Below, piece after piece: positions 9,039 through 18,058 of a stretch of DNA of 64,000 nt; position 1 is the stretch's first letter; every line of letters begins with the position of its first letter. Where the stretch lies: positions 19,495 to 83,494 of the IMG/VR virus record IMGVR_UViG_3300035698_005399, one strand, 5' to 3'. Position numbers and translations under genes: made by a program. The notes beneath the pieces are model-generated. The model was not told the DNA's origin. It saw only the letters and a list, made by a program, of their open reading frames with translations, and did no database searches. Source of the stretch: a virus.

Positions 9039-9628
9039 AAAGAAAAAACAGAATAGATACTGTCGTAGTAGAACCTGTTATAACAGAGCCTACTGAAGAT
9101 GCTCCATATGGCTATAAGAAGTCTGGTAAAGCTAAGAAACCACCATTAAAGGATAGAGAAGGCTGGCAGAAGTTTAAGGATGTCTTTCCTGATATAGGGG
9201 CAGGCATTTTTGATATTGCAGGAAACTTCATTCCGGGTGCAGATTCTATTGCTGATATGATTAGAGGATTAGATGGACCCTCTGAAGAAGATAAAGCAGC
9301 GGCATTAGCTTATGCTAAGCAACTAGAACTAGACATGTTTGAAGCAGAAGTTAAAGATAGGGATTCTGCTAGAACAATGAACACAGAGTCTTTAAAATCC
9401 ATAGACTCATTTGTTAGAAGATTTCCATATTACTTAGCAGCAGGTGTACTTTTGATAGCTATGGTATTCATGGGACTAATTCTATTTGGAGGATTTATTA
9501 TTGTGGGTGATGTAAGCTGGATGATTGTAGGCACACTGATGTCTGGATTCACAACCATTCTTGCATTCTTCTTTGGTAGCTCAATTGGTTCTAAGATGAA
9601 AGATGAGAAAGATAATATATTTAGATAA
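9026..9628 (+). CDS. Holin-like membrane protein (3TM/GTA-holin type)
   Basis: A 200-residue protein. The N-terminal 50 residues are basic and Pro-rich and probably flexible. A helical region around residues 95-125 contains KDRDSARTMNTES. Two membrane spans follow (about 134-158 and 164-185), ending in FFFGSSIGSKMKDEK. The R-D-S-A-R element before paired spans and the F-F-G-S-S-x-G-S-K tail match the pattern of the 3TM holin family associated with gene transfer agents. It would form membrane lesions that release lysozyme at the end of infection. The start overlaps the PAS gene and its stop abuts the nuclease gene (TAATG). Family assignment is by motif only. Confidence 0.6.
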   Translation: MARLKRKNRIDTVVVEPVITEPTEDAPYGYKKSGKAKKPPLKDREGWQKFKDVFPDIGAGIFDIAGNFIPGADSIADMIRGLDGPSEEDKAAALAYAKQLELDMFEAEVKDRDSARTMNTESLKSIDSFVRRFPYYLAAGVLLIAMVFMGLILFGGFIIVGDVSWMIVGTLMSGFTTILAFFFGSSIGSKMKDEKDNIFR

Positions 9629-10404
9629 TGAAACACACGGTAGAAACAACAAGGGAAATATTGGAAGAAACATTTAGCCAGTTAGTATTTGAAGAGGAGT
9701 TTCATACATACACTATAGGTGACAGAACATTACCCAGTGTATCAAAAAAACTTACAAGATTTTATGATGCTTTTGATTCAGATAAAGTAGCATTCTATTA
9801 TACAAAGAAATGGAATAAAAATAATCCAAATGAACAAAAGACAAAAGAACAAGTACTCCAAGAATGGAAAGATAAAAGCACTATTGCATTGGATAAAGGA
9901 AATGAAGTTCACGATTATGCTGAGTACTATCCTAAATTTCCAGAACCCGCCTACCTCGAACAAAGGGGTATCCTTGAATTCTTTAATAACTTACCCGATC
10001 ATTATGAAGTAGTTTATGTTGAGCTTAGAATGCACAATGATAGATTTGCAGGAACAGCCGACTTAATTCTATTGAATACAAAAACTAATAAACTAGTTAT
10101 TGTAGATTGGAAAACCAATAAGGATTTGTTTAAAAACTTTAAACGTAAGAAATTATTATATCCTTTTGAAGGATTATTAGATGCTCCTATTAATCGTTAT
10201 AAGATTCAACTGAATCATTATAAAATGTTAATAGAAGACATGACTGTCTTTGAAGTAGAAGACATGTGGGTTGCTTGGTTAACACAAAAAGAAGATCCTA
10301 CCAGAAAAGCTAAATATATTGGAGAGAATTACATCCTATATAAGGTTTACAACTGGAGTAAAAAACTAAAAAGGTATTATGAGCAGCTTGAAATCCATAT
10401 CTAG
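9628..10404 (+). CDS. PD-(D/E)XK superfamily nuclease (RecB/Cas4-like)
   Basis: A 258-residue nuclease. The visible catalytic set is H95 and the nearby acid in GNEVHDYAE, D145 in GTADLILL, D160 and K162 in IVDWKTNK, and the Q-x-x-x-Y element (IQLNHYKMLI), the order expected for RecB-family PD-(D/E)XK enzymes. No four-cysteine iron-sulfur cluster is seen, so it is not a typical Cas4. A PD-(D/E)XK nuclease in the virion block is a familiar feature of crAss-like phages and may act in genome processing or packaging. It ends with TAG, one sign that TAG is a normal stop here, and overlaps the next gene by 26 bases. Confidence 0.8.
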   Translation: MKHTVETTREILEETFSQLVFEEEFHTYTIGDRTLPSVSKKLTRFYDAFDSDKVAFYYTKKWNKNNPNEQKTKEQVLQEWKDKSTIALDKGNEVHDYAEYYPKFPEPAYLEQRGILEFFNNLPDHYEVVYVELRMHNDRFAGTADLILLNTKTNKLVIVDWKTNKDLFKNFKRKKLLYPFEGLLDAPINRYKIQLNHYKMLIEDMTVFEVEDMWVAWLTQKEDPTRKAKYIGENYILYKVYNWSKKLKRYYEQLEIHI

Positions 10405-11092
10405 TCACACCGATGCAATTAGAGCATTAGTTAAAGAAACATCAGATGATTCAATTTATTCTGATGAATTTTTATATAAGCTATTAGTTGATAGTAGAGC
10501 AACTATCCTTAGTCAAGAAATTACAAAGTATAAGTATATTTCTCAAGATAACTATCAGAGATTTTGCATGCCGCTTGATTCTACTAAGAATTCAGATTGT
10601 ATAGATTGCTTACCTATAGAAATTGCATGCGCAGGATTAGAAAATGTTTGGAAGAGTAGATATAAAATGCCTCTAGTAATTACTGGTAGAGATAAAGCTA
10701 TGCTATCAACATATAATGTAGATTTTACAATAAGTCTATCACCAAGTAACATGGAGCAAAGAAGTCTGCAGGAATATTCTAAAGTAAATCCTAATAGGGT
10801 TTCTTATGAAATGAATAATAACAGCTTCTTCTTATTTAATAGAGACTGGCTTGTTGTACAGTTTAAAGGAATTTTTCATGATCCATCTGAATTAAGTGAT
10901 ATTAGAGTATGTAATACAGAAGGTGTTGAAGGTGGAGGAAATTGTTTTGACCCAGACACAGACCATTTTCCATTAGATCCTACCTTGAACGATAGAGTTT
11001 ATAAATTCGTATTAGAAAAATTAGGATACTCCAAACAAATTCCAGATGACATTACTAATGACGGTAAATCTTCAATAAGCAATGAAGTCTGA
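10379..11092 (+). CDS. Conserved virion assembly protein (tail ring/adaptor candidate)
   Basis: A 237-residue protein I cannot place in a named family by eye. It has an N-terminal helical part (SSHTDAIRALVKETSDD, residues 9-50), several cysteines (CIDCLPIEIAC near 74-84) and a beta-rich middle with FFLFNRDWLVVQFKGIF. The acidic C-terminal end is probably disordered. It is the first of four genes with tight overlaps (10379 to 16698) leading to the nozzle-like protein. In crAss-like phages this position holds the head-completion and tail ring proteins, so a ring or adaptor role is inferred from context. Confidence 0.55.
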   Translation: MSSLKSISSHTDAIRALVKETSDDSIYSDEFLYKLLVDSRATILSQEITKYKYISQDNYQRFCMPLDSTKNSDCIDCLPIEIACAGLENVWKSRYKMPLVITGRDKAMLSTYNVDFTISLSPSNMEQRSLQEYSKVNPNRVSYEMNNNSFFLFNRDWLVVQFKGIFHDPSELSDIRVCNTEGVEGGGNCFDPDTDHFPLDPTLNDRVYKFVLEKLGYSKQIPDDITNDGKSSISNEV

Positions 11093-11504
11093 AACACTAA
11101 CTACAGCCAAAACATATAAGACCTATCAAGGTAAGCTTTCTAAAGAAGAGTACCTTACTATTAACGATAAGTTTAATAATATTCTTTTTGAAGAATTATT
11201 ACACACAGGAGATGCTATTACTTTACCCAAAGGAATGGGCCAACTGCAAGTTGTAAAGTTCAAGCCTACTAAGAAGCGAGCTGTAGACTTCAATGCAACC
11301 AAAAAATATGGTAAAACTATTTACCATGATAATGTAGAAACTGATGGATATGCTGCTAGATTACACTGGCATAAAAAGTCTTATCGTTTTAAAAATAAGT
11401 ATTTTTTTAGTTTTAGATTTACAAGACATCGTGTTAGATATGATGATTTCTCACTAACAAAATACATTAGAGAAAATGGTTTATACCACCTAACTGAGTT
11501 ATGA
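11082..11504 (+). CDS. Conserved basic phage protein, virion assembly region
   Basis: A 140-residue, strongly basic protein of unknown function. Its middle contains PKGMGQLQVVKFKPTK and an aromatic/basic stretch (YAARLHWHKKSYRFK, then FFSFRFTRHRVRYDDFS) that could contact nucleic acid or acidic virion proteins. It overlaps the previous gene by 11 bases and the next by 4 (ATGA), so it is part of the tail-assembly operon. A small structural or DNA-contacting role is inferred from charge and context. Confidence 0.55.
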   Translation: MKSETLTTAKTYKTYQGKLSKEEYLTINDKFNNILFEELLHTGDAITLPKGMGQLQVVKFKPTKKRAVDFNATKKYGKTIYHDNVETDGYAARLHWHKKSYRFKNKYFFSFRFTRHRVRYDDFSLTKYIRENGLYHLTEL

Positions 11505-12337
11505 CAAAAACCGTACAATACGTTCCATTAGAGGCTACACTACGACCAGTATATACTACGCTACCCAGCAGTAACATTGAATTTGATACCATCTTAGAAT
11601 GGGCCTATGATGCAATGGAAGCTATTGAAGTTAGATATACCTTCCAAGAAAATGTCGAATTCCTACAAGTTGTCAACCATAGAGCTATGGTGCCAGTTGG
11701 TTTAAAGTATATTGAACAATTACTATACAAGCTTAGTCTTGATAATGATGAAGAAGAAGTAATCTTGGACATCCTTAGACAAGACCAAGATGGTAATAAT
11801 GAAACACCAACCACAACTGCAGATCAATACTTCTTATCTCCTATAGTAAGAAGTAGCTGGAGTCCGCTTAGAGCTAGTACCAGCATCTGGACTAGACAAG
11901 TGCATTGTGCAGTTAGCCCAAATTTATATGCTACATCTGAACATGAATATACAATAGATCCAGGCGGTTGCATTACTACATCCTTTGAAGATGGGTTTAT
12001 AGCAATCGCTTGTTTGTCTCATCCTAAAAATTCCCAAGGTCAATTCCTTGTTCCTGATGAGAGAGATTATAGAAGGGCTGTTGAAAATTATATTCTATTC
12101 AAATATTGGGAGCTTAGATATAATATGAAAGAAGAAGGCGCAGATAAAAGAATGATGTATTACCAACAACAATGGGATATATTTGCTGCTAAAGTATCTG
12201 GAGATCTTATGTTATTCTCTTTAGATGGTTTACAGAACTTCCAAGATCAAATGTTACGTATTGGGCCAAACACAGATAGCTACCACTCAGGATATGGAAA
12301 TTTAGGTAGAAGAGAAGTGACAAAATTTCATAACTAA
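11501..12337 (+). CDS. Conserved tail ring/adaptor candidate
   Basis: A 278-residue protein without a family I can name. Its first 115 residues are mixed alpha/beta. A beta segment follows (residues about 115-175, with HEYTIDPGGCITTSFEDGF), then a long helical part from RDYRRAVENYILFKYWELRY to MLFSLDGLQNFQDQMLRIG. A helical bundle with an extended strand domain is common in head-closure and ring proteins below the portal. It sits immediately before the nozzle-like gene with TAATG coupling. I infer a tail ring or adaptor protein from position and secondary-structure pattern. Confidence 0.55.
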   Translation: MTKTVQYVPLEATLRPVYTTLPSSNIEFDTILEWAYDAMEAIEVRYTFQENVEFLQVVNHRAMVPVGLKYIEQLLYKLSLDNDEEEVILDILRQDQDGNNETPTTTADQYFLSPIVRSSWSPLRASTSIWTRQVHCAVSPNLYATSEHEYTIDPGGCITTSFEDGFIAIACLSHPKNSQGQFLVPDERDYRRAVENYILFKYWELRYNMKEEGADKRMMYYQQQWDIFAAKVSGDLMLFSLDGLQNFQDQMLRIGPNTDSYHSGYGNLGRREVTKFHN

Positions 12338-15300
12338 TGAATAATTTCAGTCAAGGAATGAATAGAGATGCAGGAGACAAGTTTAGGCCAAATTCATCTT
12401 GGCCTTTCGCATTGAATGCTGTTAATGTATCTCGTGATGGAAATAAATCTTCTATTATAAATGAAGAAGGTAATAAAACTTGTGGTGATTTACCAGAAGG
12501 ATTTGATATCATTGGCCATGCTGAATCTAATTCAGACCTGACCTATTTATTTTTAACTGATAATACAGTAAGTATAATTGCCACTATTGATAATAATTGC
12601 AATTATAATGAAATTGTTAGAAGTTCTTGTTTAAATTTTAAAGATTATCATGCTATCGATGCTCAATATAAAGAAGTAGATGGTTGTGAACCAGCTTTAT
12701 ATTGGGTAGATAATTTCAATTTAGATAAACAAGTTAATATTGCTGAACTTAGAACATACATTGATAATGATGCATTAGCAACTGCTTGGTTTGCTGCTAA
12801 TGGTACACCATTACCCAAAAGTTTTAAAGATGGATTTTATATTCAACAAGCAAATATATATGATGCTTGGAATTGTAATGCATTTAAACAAGTTAAAGAT
12901 ATTAAAGTTCCTGTAATTACATTCAATAAAATGCTAGATTCAGGTGGACAATTAGAAGCAGGTGCTTATCAAGTTGTTGTTAGATACATTGATTTAGATG
13001 ATAATAGAACAGATTGGTTTGCTCCTACATTACCTGTACCAATTATTGATGAGGATTATAATGGTCCTTATACATGTATTGATGGATGCCTAGCAGGTAC
13101 AACTACTAGTAAAGCACTTGAATATAATATTACTAATATAGATACATCATATCCTTATTTTGAAGTAGCTTATATTCATACTAGTGAAAATGTTGAAACT
13201 GCTTATATTGAAAGTAAGAATTCTACATTTAGTCTGACATTTTTACTTACTGGTACTGCAGAAGAACAACTTGATGTAGTTGATATCAATGTATCTACTG
13301 CAAAGTGGGCAGTGAGTAAAGGATTAATACAACATCACAATAAATTAATTAAATATGGTGTAAAGGAAAGAGATATTGATCACACGGCTTTTACTCGTAG
13401 TGCATTAAATATTAAAAGTAGATATTGGATATCTGATGTAGATCATGATCATAAAGAATTTGGTATTAAAACACCATATTATTACTCTAGAACTAGAGGT
13501 TATATGCGAGATGAAGTATATGCTTTTGCTGTAGTTTGGGTATTTAATGATGGTTCTAAAACAACACCTTATCATATTCCTGGTAGAGCTAAAGATACAA
13601 CTTCACAAGGAGTCGTAATGGGATATACAGGATTATTAAATACAAATGCTGGTGCCCATATAACAGGTGAATGGGATAGTACAACATATAGTGATGCATC
13701 ATCTTTCACAGGATGGTCTGCAGAAGACATTAAATATCTTCAAGACCAAGGTTATTCCGATACTGAAATTGAAAGATGGATGGTTTATAATACCGCATTA
13801 CCAGATGATACCCCCGCATCTGGTACTAATGGCTCAGGAGAGCTGGCCTTTTACGAATCCAAGGATTACACATATCCTGAAATCACTTCGTGTGATGGAA
13901 CCCGCGTATACGAGCAATTGTCTGGTACACCAATTCGCTACCATAAAATGCCTGATGCTACTCTTGAGCCGTTACACTATCAAGATACTAATGATAATAA
14001 TAATTTACTAACTAGAAGTTTAGGTATGGAATTTGATAATGTAGTACCCCCAGTAGAATATGCAGATCAAATCCAAGGTTATTATATTGTACGAGCTAAA
14101 GTTACACCAGAAAATCAAAGCATTATCTCCAAAGGAGTAATGTGGAATACTACTTATGTTGATCCATCATCAAATTTAAGATTTCCAAGACCTACTTACT
14201 GGTGGACTAGAAAAATAGCAACTACATTTGGTATTTCTGATTCTGAAAGAACCCATACTGAATTCTGGAGTAATGAATCAACATTTAATTCAGATGATTT
14301 GTCTAAAGCATCTCATTTTAAAATGGAAAATGAAATTTCGGGAGACAGAGGCGTTGTTTATTTAGGTAGTTGTGATGTTGGTGCTAGAGTAGCATTTCAG
14401 GATACTACATTTAATAAAAATCCATTAACTCCATCATACGGACATACCAATAGATCATTTAATACTAGTGGTTATCTTCCATTAAATTCCATTATTTCAG
14501 ATTTCTTTGGAGAAAATTTTTATAATGTAGGAAGAGAAACCAAATATCTTGTTCAATTTGAAGATGCCTATAGGCCACAAAGTCCTATAATATCTTCATC
14601 AGATAATTATGGAACCAATGAGACATTTGGTTATTATACTGCGGCTAAACAATTTCTACCAAATCAATATGGGAACATTGATGGTTTAATATACTACTCT
14701 TGTAGTACTATGCATTTAGCTACTGATCCTTTATATCATTTTAGAAGAATATTTGGTGGAGATACATTTATTAGTGAATTAAATTTTAGAAGATTTCAAG
14801 GTGAAAACCCTGCAGATTTTGATTTTAGTGGTTTGAGTGGATCTTGTGCTAGTCGTTCAGATATTATGGTAAGAGTAAATGCCGGATCTCATACTAAGTG
14901 CTATACTGAATCTAGAATTAATGCTGATCTACGGCATACATTAGGAGCAATAACAGTTGTAAATGATTCTAGTGGTGATCCAACTAATGTAGATGATGGG
15001 TATTTACCAAAAGCCATTTGTAAAAAATTACCATTTGACACAGATGATTACTATACAGAACAAATTGCTAAAGCTTGGGAAGTAGATAATACGTTTGAAT
15101 ATAATTCAGATTTTTCAAAAGAAAACGAATTGCTTCCAATATTTCCATTAAGTTTTACATTTGATTATTGTTCAGATTGTCAGGCCGAATATCCATATAG
15201 ATTTGTATGGAGTCAATCTGCATTTGGTCAAGAGCAAGTAGATAACTATAGTGTGTTCTTAGCTAATGATTTTAAAGATATTCCTCAACATAAAGGAAGA

Positions 15301-16698
15301 CTTGAAACAGCATTTATTAAATCACATCAGTTATATTTCTTAACTGAGCAAGCATTATTTATGCAACCTACTGATGATCAAGCCTTACAGACAAATGAAA
15401 ATGTTTTATACGTGGGCTCAGGAGCCTTTGGTAGACTTGATCCTAAAGAAGTAGTAAGTACTGATTATGGTTTTGCTGGTAGTGTTAGCCAATGGGCTGT
15501 AAAGACTACTGATGCCGGAACCTTCTGGCCTGATATTAATCAAGGTAAAGTATTTGTGTTATCCAATCAATTGAACGCCATATCAGAAGTTGGTATGGAA
15601 TCATGGTTTACAGAAAAAATGAATAATTCATTTGCTAATGCTTGGGAAAATAATGCTGGTAAACCATATCCTCTAGCTGATACACCACAAGCTTATAATG
15701 GTGTTGGTGCACAAATTAGTTATGACTTAAGATACAGACGACTCATATTAACATATAAAGACTGGGAAATTACACCTAGAGCACAAGCTCTAATTGGTAA
15801 TGGTAATCTAATTTATAATTTAGAAACAAGTAAATTTGAATTACTTGTACCTGATGCACTAATTGGTTTAGTGGGGAATAATAATCCTACTGAAATATCA
15901 ACCAGTAAATTTGCAGAAAGTACGGACGAAACATCAGAAACTCCACAAGCATTTGGTACTAGAGTATATGCCAGCTTTAATGTTGATGATATTAAAGAAT
16001 ACTTCCAGAACAAAAGCTTTACTGTAAGCTACAGTATGCATACCAATACATGGATTAGCTTTCATAGTTATATTCCATCTTATATCTTTAATACCAATCA
16101 ATTTTTCTTTACATCTGCTAATAATGGATTATGGAAGCATGATGAAAGAAATTTCCAAACTTTCTATGGCATCAAGAAAGACCATATCATTGAATATACA
16201 CATACAAGTAGTTTCCAAACACAGAAGTATGATAGTATTCATTATGTATCTGATGTACAAGACTATGATACAGCATTGAAGTCTTGGAAAGATGTTCCTG
16301 CTATTACGTTTGATAAAGTGATTGTATATACAGATACACAATCTACTGGTAAAACAGATATTATCAATGGTAGTGATAGTTACATTGAAGAACTCACATA
16401 CAACCCAGATAACATTACTGTACACAGGCATGATAGAACATGGAAGATGAATAAGATTAGAGATATGGTTGTGGACTATACTGTACCACTCTTTAGACTT
16501 AACGCTGCAGCATTAGAAGCTGATTACTTTATTGATAAAGTTCCTAATACAGCAGCTACATCAAGCACTAAAGATATCTATGAACAAGGTAGAATCAGGA
16601 ATAAATTTTGCAATACCAGATTGTTCTTTAATCCATTGAATGACTATCGTATTGTAACAGATATTGTAACAACAATGACTAGAAACTCTATTCGTTAA
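12337..16698 (+). CDS. Large tail nozzle/muzzle-like protein
   Basis: A 1,453-residue protein, mostly beta, with regularly spaced aromatic and Gly/Asp turns. Its N-terminus (NFSQGMNRDAGDKF, then NAVNVSRDGNKSSIINEEGN) resembles the opening of P22 gp10/T7 gp12-type tail proteins, where the chain runs through a beta-propeller. The propeller-like region recurs around residues 1000-1200 (for example GRLETAFIKSHQLYFLTEQALFMQ). In crAss-like virions the corresponding large protein forms the muzzle at the distal end of the short tail, through which DNA and internal proteins leave. It follows the ring candidates with a TAATG overlap. A 61-base gap after it is the longest non-coding stretch on the + strand. 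The specific name is inferred. Confidence 0.6.
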   Translation: MNNFSQGMNRDAGDKFRPNSSWPFALNAVNVSRDGNKSSIINEEGNKTCGDLPEGFDIIGHAESNSDLTYLFLTDNTVSIIATIDNNCNYNEIVRSSCLNFKDYHAIDAQYKEVDGCEPALYWVDNFNLDKQVNIAELRTYIDNDALATAWFAANGTPLPKSFKDGFYIQQANIYDAWNCNAFKQVKDIKVPVITFNKMLDSGGQLEAGAYQVVVRYIDLDDNRTDWFAPTLPVPIIDEDYNGPYTCIDGCLAGTTTSKALEYNITNIDTSYPYFEVAYIHTSENVETAYIESKNSTFSLTFLLTGTAEEQLDVVDINVSTAKWAVSKGLIQHHNKLIKYGVKERDIDHTAFTRSALNIKSRYWISDVDHDHKEFGIKTPYYYSRTRGYMRDEVYAFAVVWVFNDGSKTTPYHIPGRAKDTTSQGVVMGYTGLLNTNAGAHITGEWDSTTYSDASSFTGWSAEDIKYLQDQGYSDTEIERWMVYNTALPDDTPASGTNGSGELAFYESKDYTYPEITSCDGTRVYEQLSGTPIRYHKMPDATLEPLHYQDTNDNNNLLTRSLGMEFDNVVPPVEYADQIQGYYIVRAKVTPENQSIISKGVMWNTTYVDPSSNLRFPRPTYWWTRKIATTFGISDSERTHTEFWSNESTFNSDDLSKASHFKMENEISGDRGVVYLGSCDVGARVAFQDTTFNKNPLTPSYGHTNRSFNTSGYLPLNSIISDFFGENFYNVGRETKYLVQFEDAYRPQSPIISSSDNYGTNETFGYYTAAKQFLPNQYGNIDGLIYYSCSTMHLATDPLYHFRRIFGGDTFISELNFRRFQGENPADFDFSGLSGSCASRSDIMVRVNAGSHTKCYTESRINADLRHTLGAITVVNDSSGDPTNVDDGYLPKAICKKLPFDTDDYYTEQIAKAWEVDNTFEYNSDFSKENELLPIFPLSFTFDYCSDCQAEYPYRFVWSQSAFGQEQVDNYSVFLANDFKDIPQHKGRLETAFIKSHQLYFLTEQALFMQPTDDQALQTNENVLYVGSGAFGRLDPKEVVSTDYGFAGSVSQWAVKTTDAGTFWPDINQGKVFVLSNQLNAISEVGMESWFTEKMNNSFANAWENNAGKPYPLADTPQAYNGVGAQISYDLRYRRLILTYKDWEITPRAQALIGNGNLIYNLETSKFELLVPDALIGLVGNNNPTEISTSKFAESTDETSETPQAFGTRVYASFNVDDIKEYFQNKSFTVSYSMHTNTWISFHSYIPSYIFNTNQFFFTSANNGLWKHDERNFQTFYGIKKDHIIEYTHTSSFQTQKYDSIHYVSDVQDYDTALKSWKDVPAITFDKVIVYTDTQSTGKTDIINGSDSYIEELTYNPDNITVHRHDRTWKMNKIRDMVVDYTVPLFRLNAAALEADYFIDKVPNTAATSSTKDIYEQGRIRNKFCNTRLFFNPLNDYRIVTDIVTTMTRNSIR

Positions 16699-16723
16699 CA
16701 TGCGTGTTAAAATAATTTTAACA
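16695..16723 (+). promoter_or_regulatory. Nested inverted repeats before the cargo/polymerase genes
   Basis: The only sizeable + strand gap contains TTAACA-TGCG-TGTTAA (16695-16710) and, sharing its right arm, a perfect 9-base inverted repeat TGTTAAAAT-A-ATTTTAACA (16705-16723). No T-run follows, so it does not look like a simple terminator. Its position between the tail genes and the three cargo genes plus giant polymerase makes it a candidate operator, promoter element or RNA-processing hairpin. Function is inferred. Confidence 0.4.
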
Positions 16724-16759
16724 AAGGAAACTAAAACTTAAAAAAAATGGTTATATATT

Positions 16760-18058
16760 ATGATGCCTACTAACTATAATCGAATTAAGAAATTAGCCAA
16801 TGGTGGTGATACAGATGACCCACCTGCAAAAAGGTCTATGGCTACTGAACCAGGAGGCATACCTGCTAGATCAAGCCTATTACATCAAGGGATTCGTAGT
16901 ATGGCAGATGTAGCTCTCCCGCATAACGCTGCTCAACTCGTAGCACATTTGATTACTGGAGATCAAAACTATGGATTAAAAGATAGTACTCCGGGCGCAC
17001 GACATGCTTTAACTAGAGCCGCTTTAGCCTCAATGGCTAGAACTGGAAAGAATCAAGGCCAAATTACATATGAAGACTATGGCGAACAAATGCCATCTAC
17101 TATAGAACATTTTAATGCTTCAAAAGGAGAAGCAATGGGGGCTAGTGCTATGTCTATTGATTTTAGAGCAGCTACAGAATTTGGAAAAGCTGGTTACAGT
17201 TATGATCCAGAAACAGGCGATATTAAGTTTACAGATCGTTATGATTGGAATAAAGTAAAAGATCCCGGAGAAGGATATGGTGAAATACGAGCCATAGTAG
17301 GAGATATTGCTCCCAACATGGAGCAAGAAAAACAACCACCACAATACATTGGGCAAACTAATGTTAATGCATATAATCGTACTAAATTTTTATACCCTAA
17401 CACATATGATACATATAGCAGGTTTCATAAAGCTAATATGGGGCCAGTAGATAATGTTGTAGATGGTACAATAGATGGTGTAATAGACATATTTAAAGGT
17501 CGTTCAAATATAGTAAACAATGTACAAGAACAAATACAACAAGGTGCTGGGCAAGCACAAGAAGCAATTCAACAAGGAGCCAACCAATTGCAACAAGGTA
17601 TTGGTCAAGTCCGTAAACGATTAGGCTTTGAAGATGGTGGTAAAATAAATACTCCAATGAATCATAGATACAAGCGCGTTAAAAAAATGGCTGCTGGAGG
17701 TGGTATTGAACAAGGCATAAGTAGTATTGCTCCTTTGCTTAACTTTCTTCCTGGTGTTGGACAATTAGCAGCACCTATGATGGGTGCTCTTGCCCCTTTA
17801 TTTGGTGCAATGACTGAAACCAAACCCCTTATCCCATCCGCAGCACATTCAGCATCAAATCTGAACATAGCACCTAAGTCTTTAGCTAATGGTGGACCAA
17901 CACAATCACATAATGTTCATGGTGGTTTACTAAACTTTAATGGCCCATCACATGCTAAAGGAGGTATTCCTTTTCAAGGAGTAGAGGTTGAAGGTGGTGA
18001 AACTAATTGGAAAGATTATGTGTTTTCTGATAGACTAAAATACAAACATGCTAAATAA
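16760..18058 (+). CDS. Internal virion (cargo) protein with membrane-type segment
   Basis: A 432-residue protein of the type packed inside crAss-like virions next to the RNA polymerase gene. Residues 8-16 (RIKKLANGG) and 306-314 (RVKKMAAGG) are near-copies of one motif, with a third related site at 373-379 (KSLANGG). A middle domain contains the element TGDIKFTDRYDWN (152-164). Residues 256-284 are an amphipathic QQGA/QQGI repeat, and 320-351 are a Gly/Ala/Pro-rich hydrophobic stretch that could insert in a membrane. The C-terminus (GPSHAKGGIPF, VEVEGGE, DYVFSDRL) is shared in style with other phage internal proteins. No Shine-Dalgarno precedes either ATG (16760 or 16763). It overlaps the next gene by 11 bases. 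Ejection with the genome is inferred. Confidence 0.6.
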   Translation: MMPTNYNRIKKLANGGDTDDPPAKRSMATEPGGIPARSSLLHQGIRSMADVALPHNAAQLVAHLITGDQNYGLKDSTPGARHALTRAALASMARTGKNQGQITYEDYGEQMPSTIEHFNASKGEAMGASAMSIDFRAATEFGKAGYSYDPETGDIKFTDRYDWNKVKDPGEGYGEIRAIVGDIAPNMEQEKQPPQYIGQTNVNAYNRTKFLYPNTYDTYSRFHKANMGPVDNVVDGTIDGVIDIFKGRSNIVNNVQEQIQQGAGQAQEAIQQGANQLQQGIGQVRKRLGFEDGGKINTPMNHRYKRVKKMAAGGGIEQGISSIAPLLNFLPGVGQLAAPMMGALAPLFGAMTETKPLIPSAAHSASNLNIAPKSLANGGPTQSHNVHGGLLNFNGPSHAKGGIPFQGVEVEGGETNWKDYVFSDRLKYKHAK

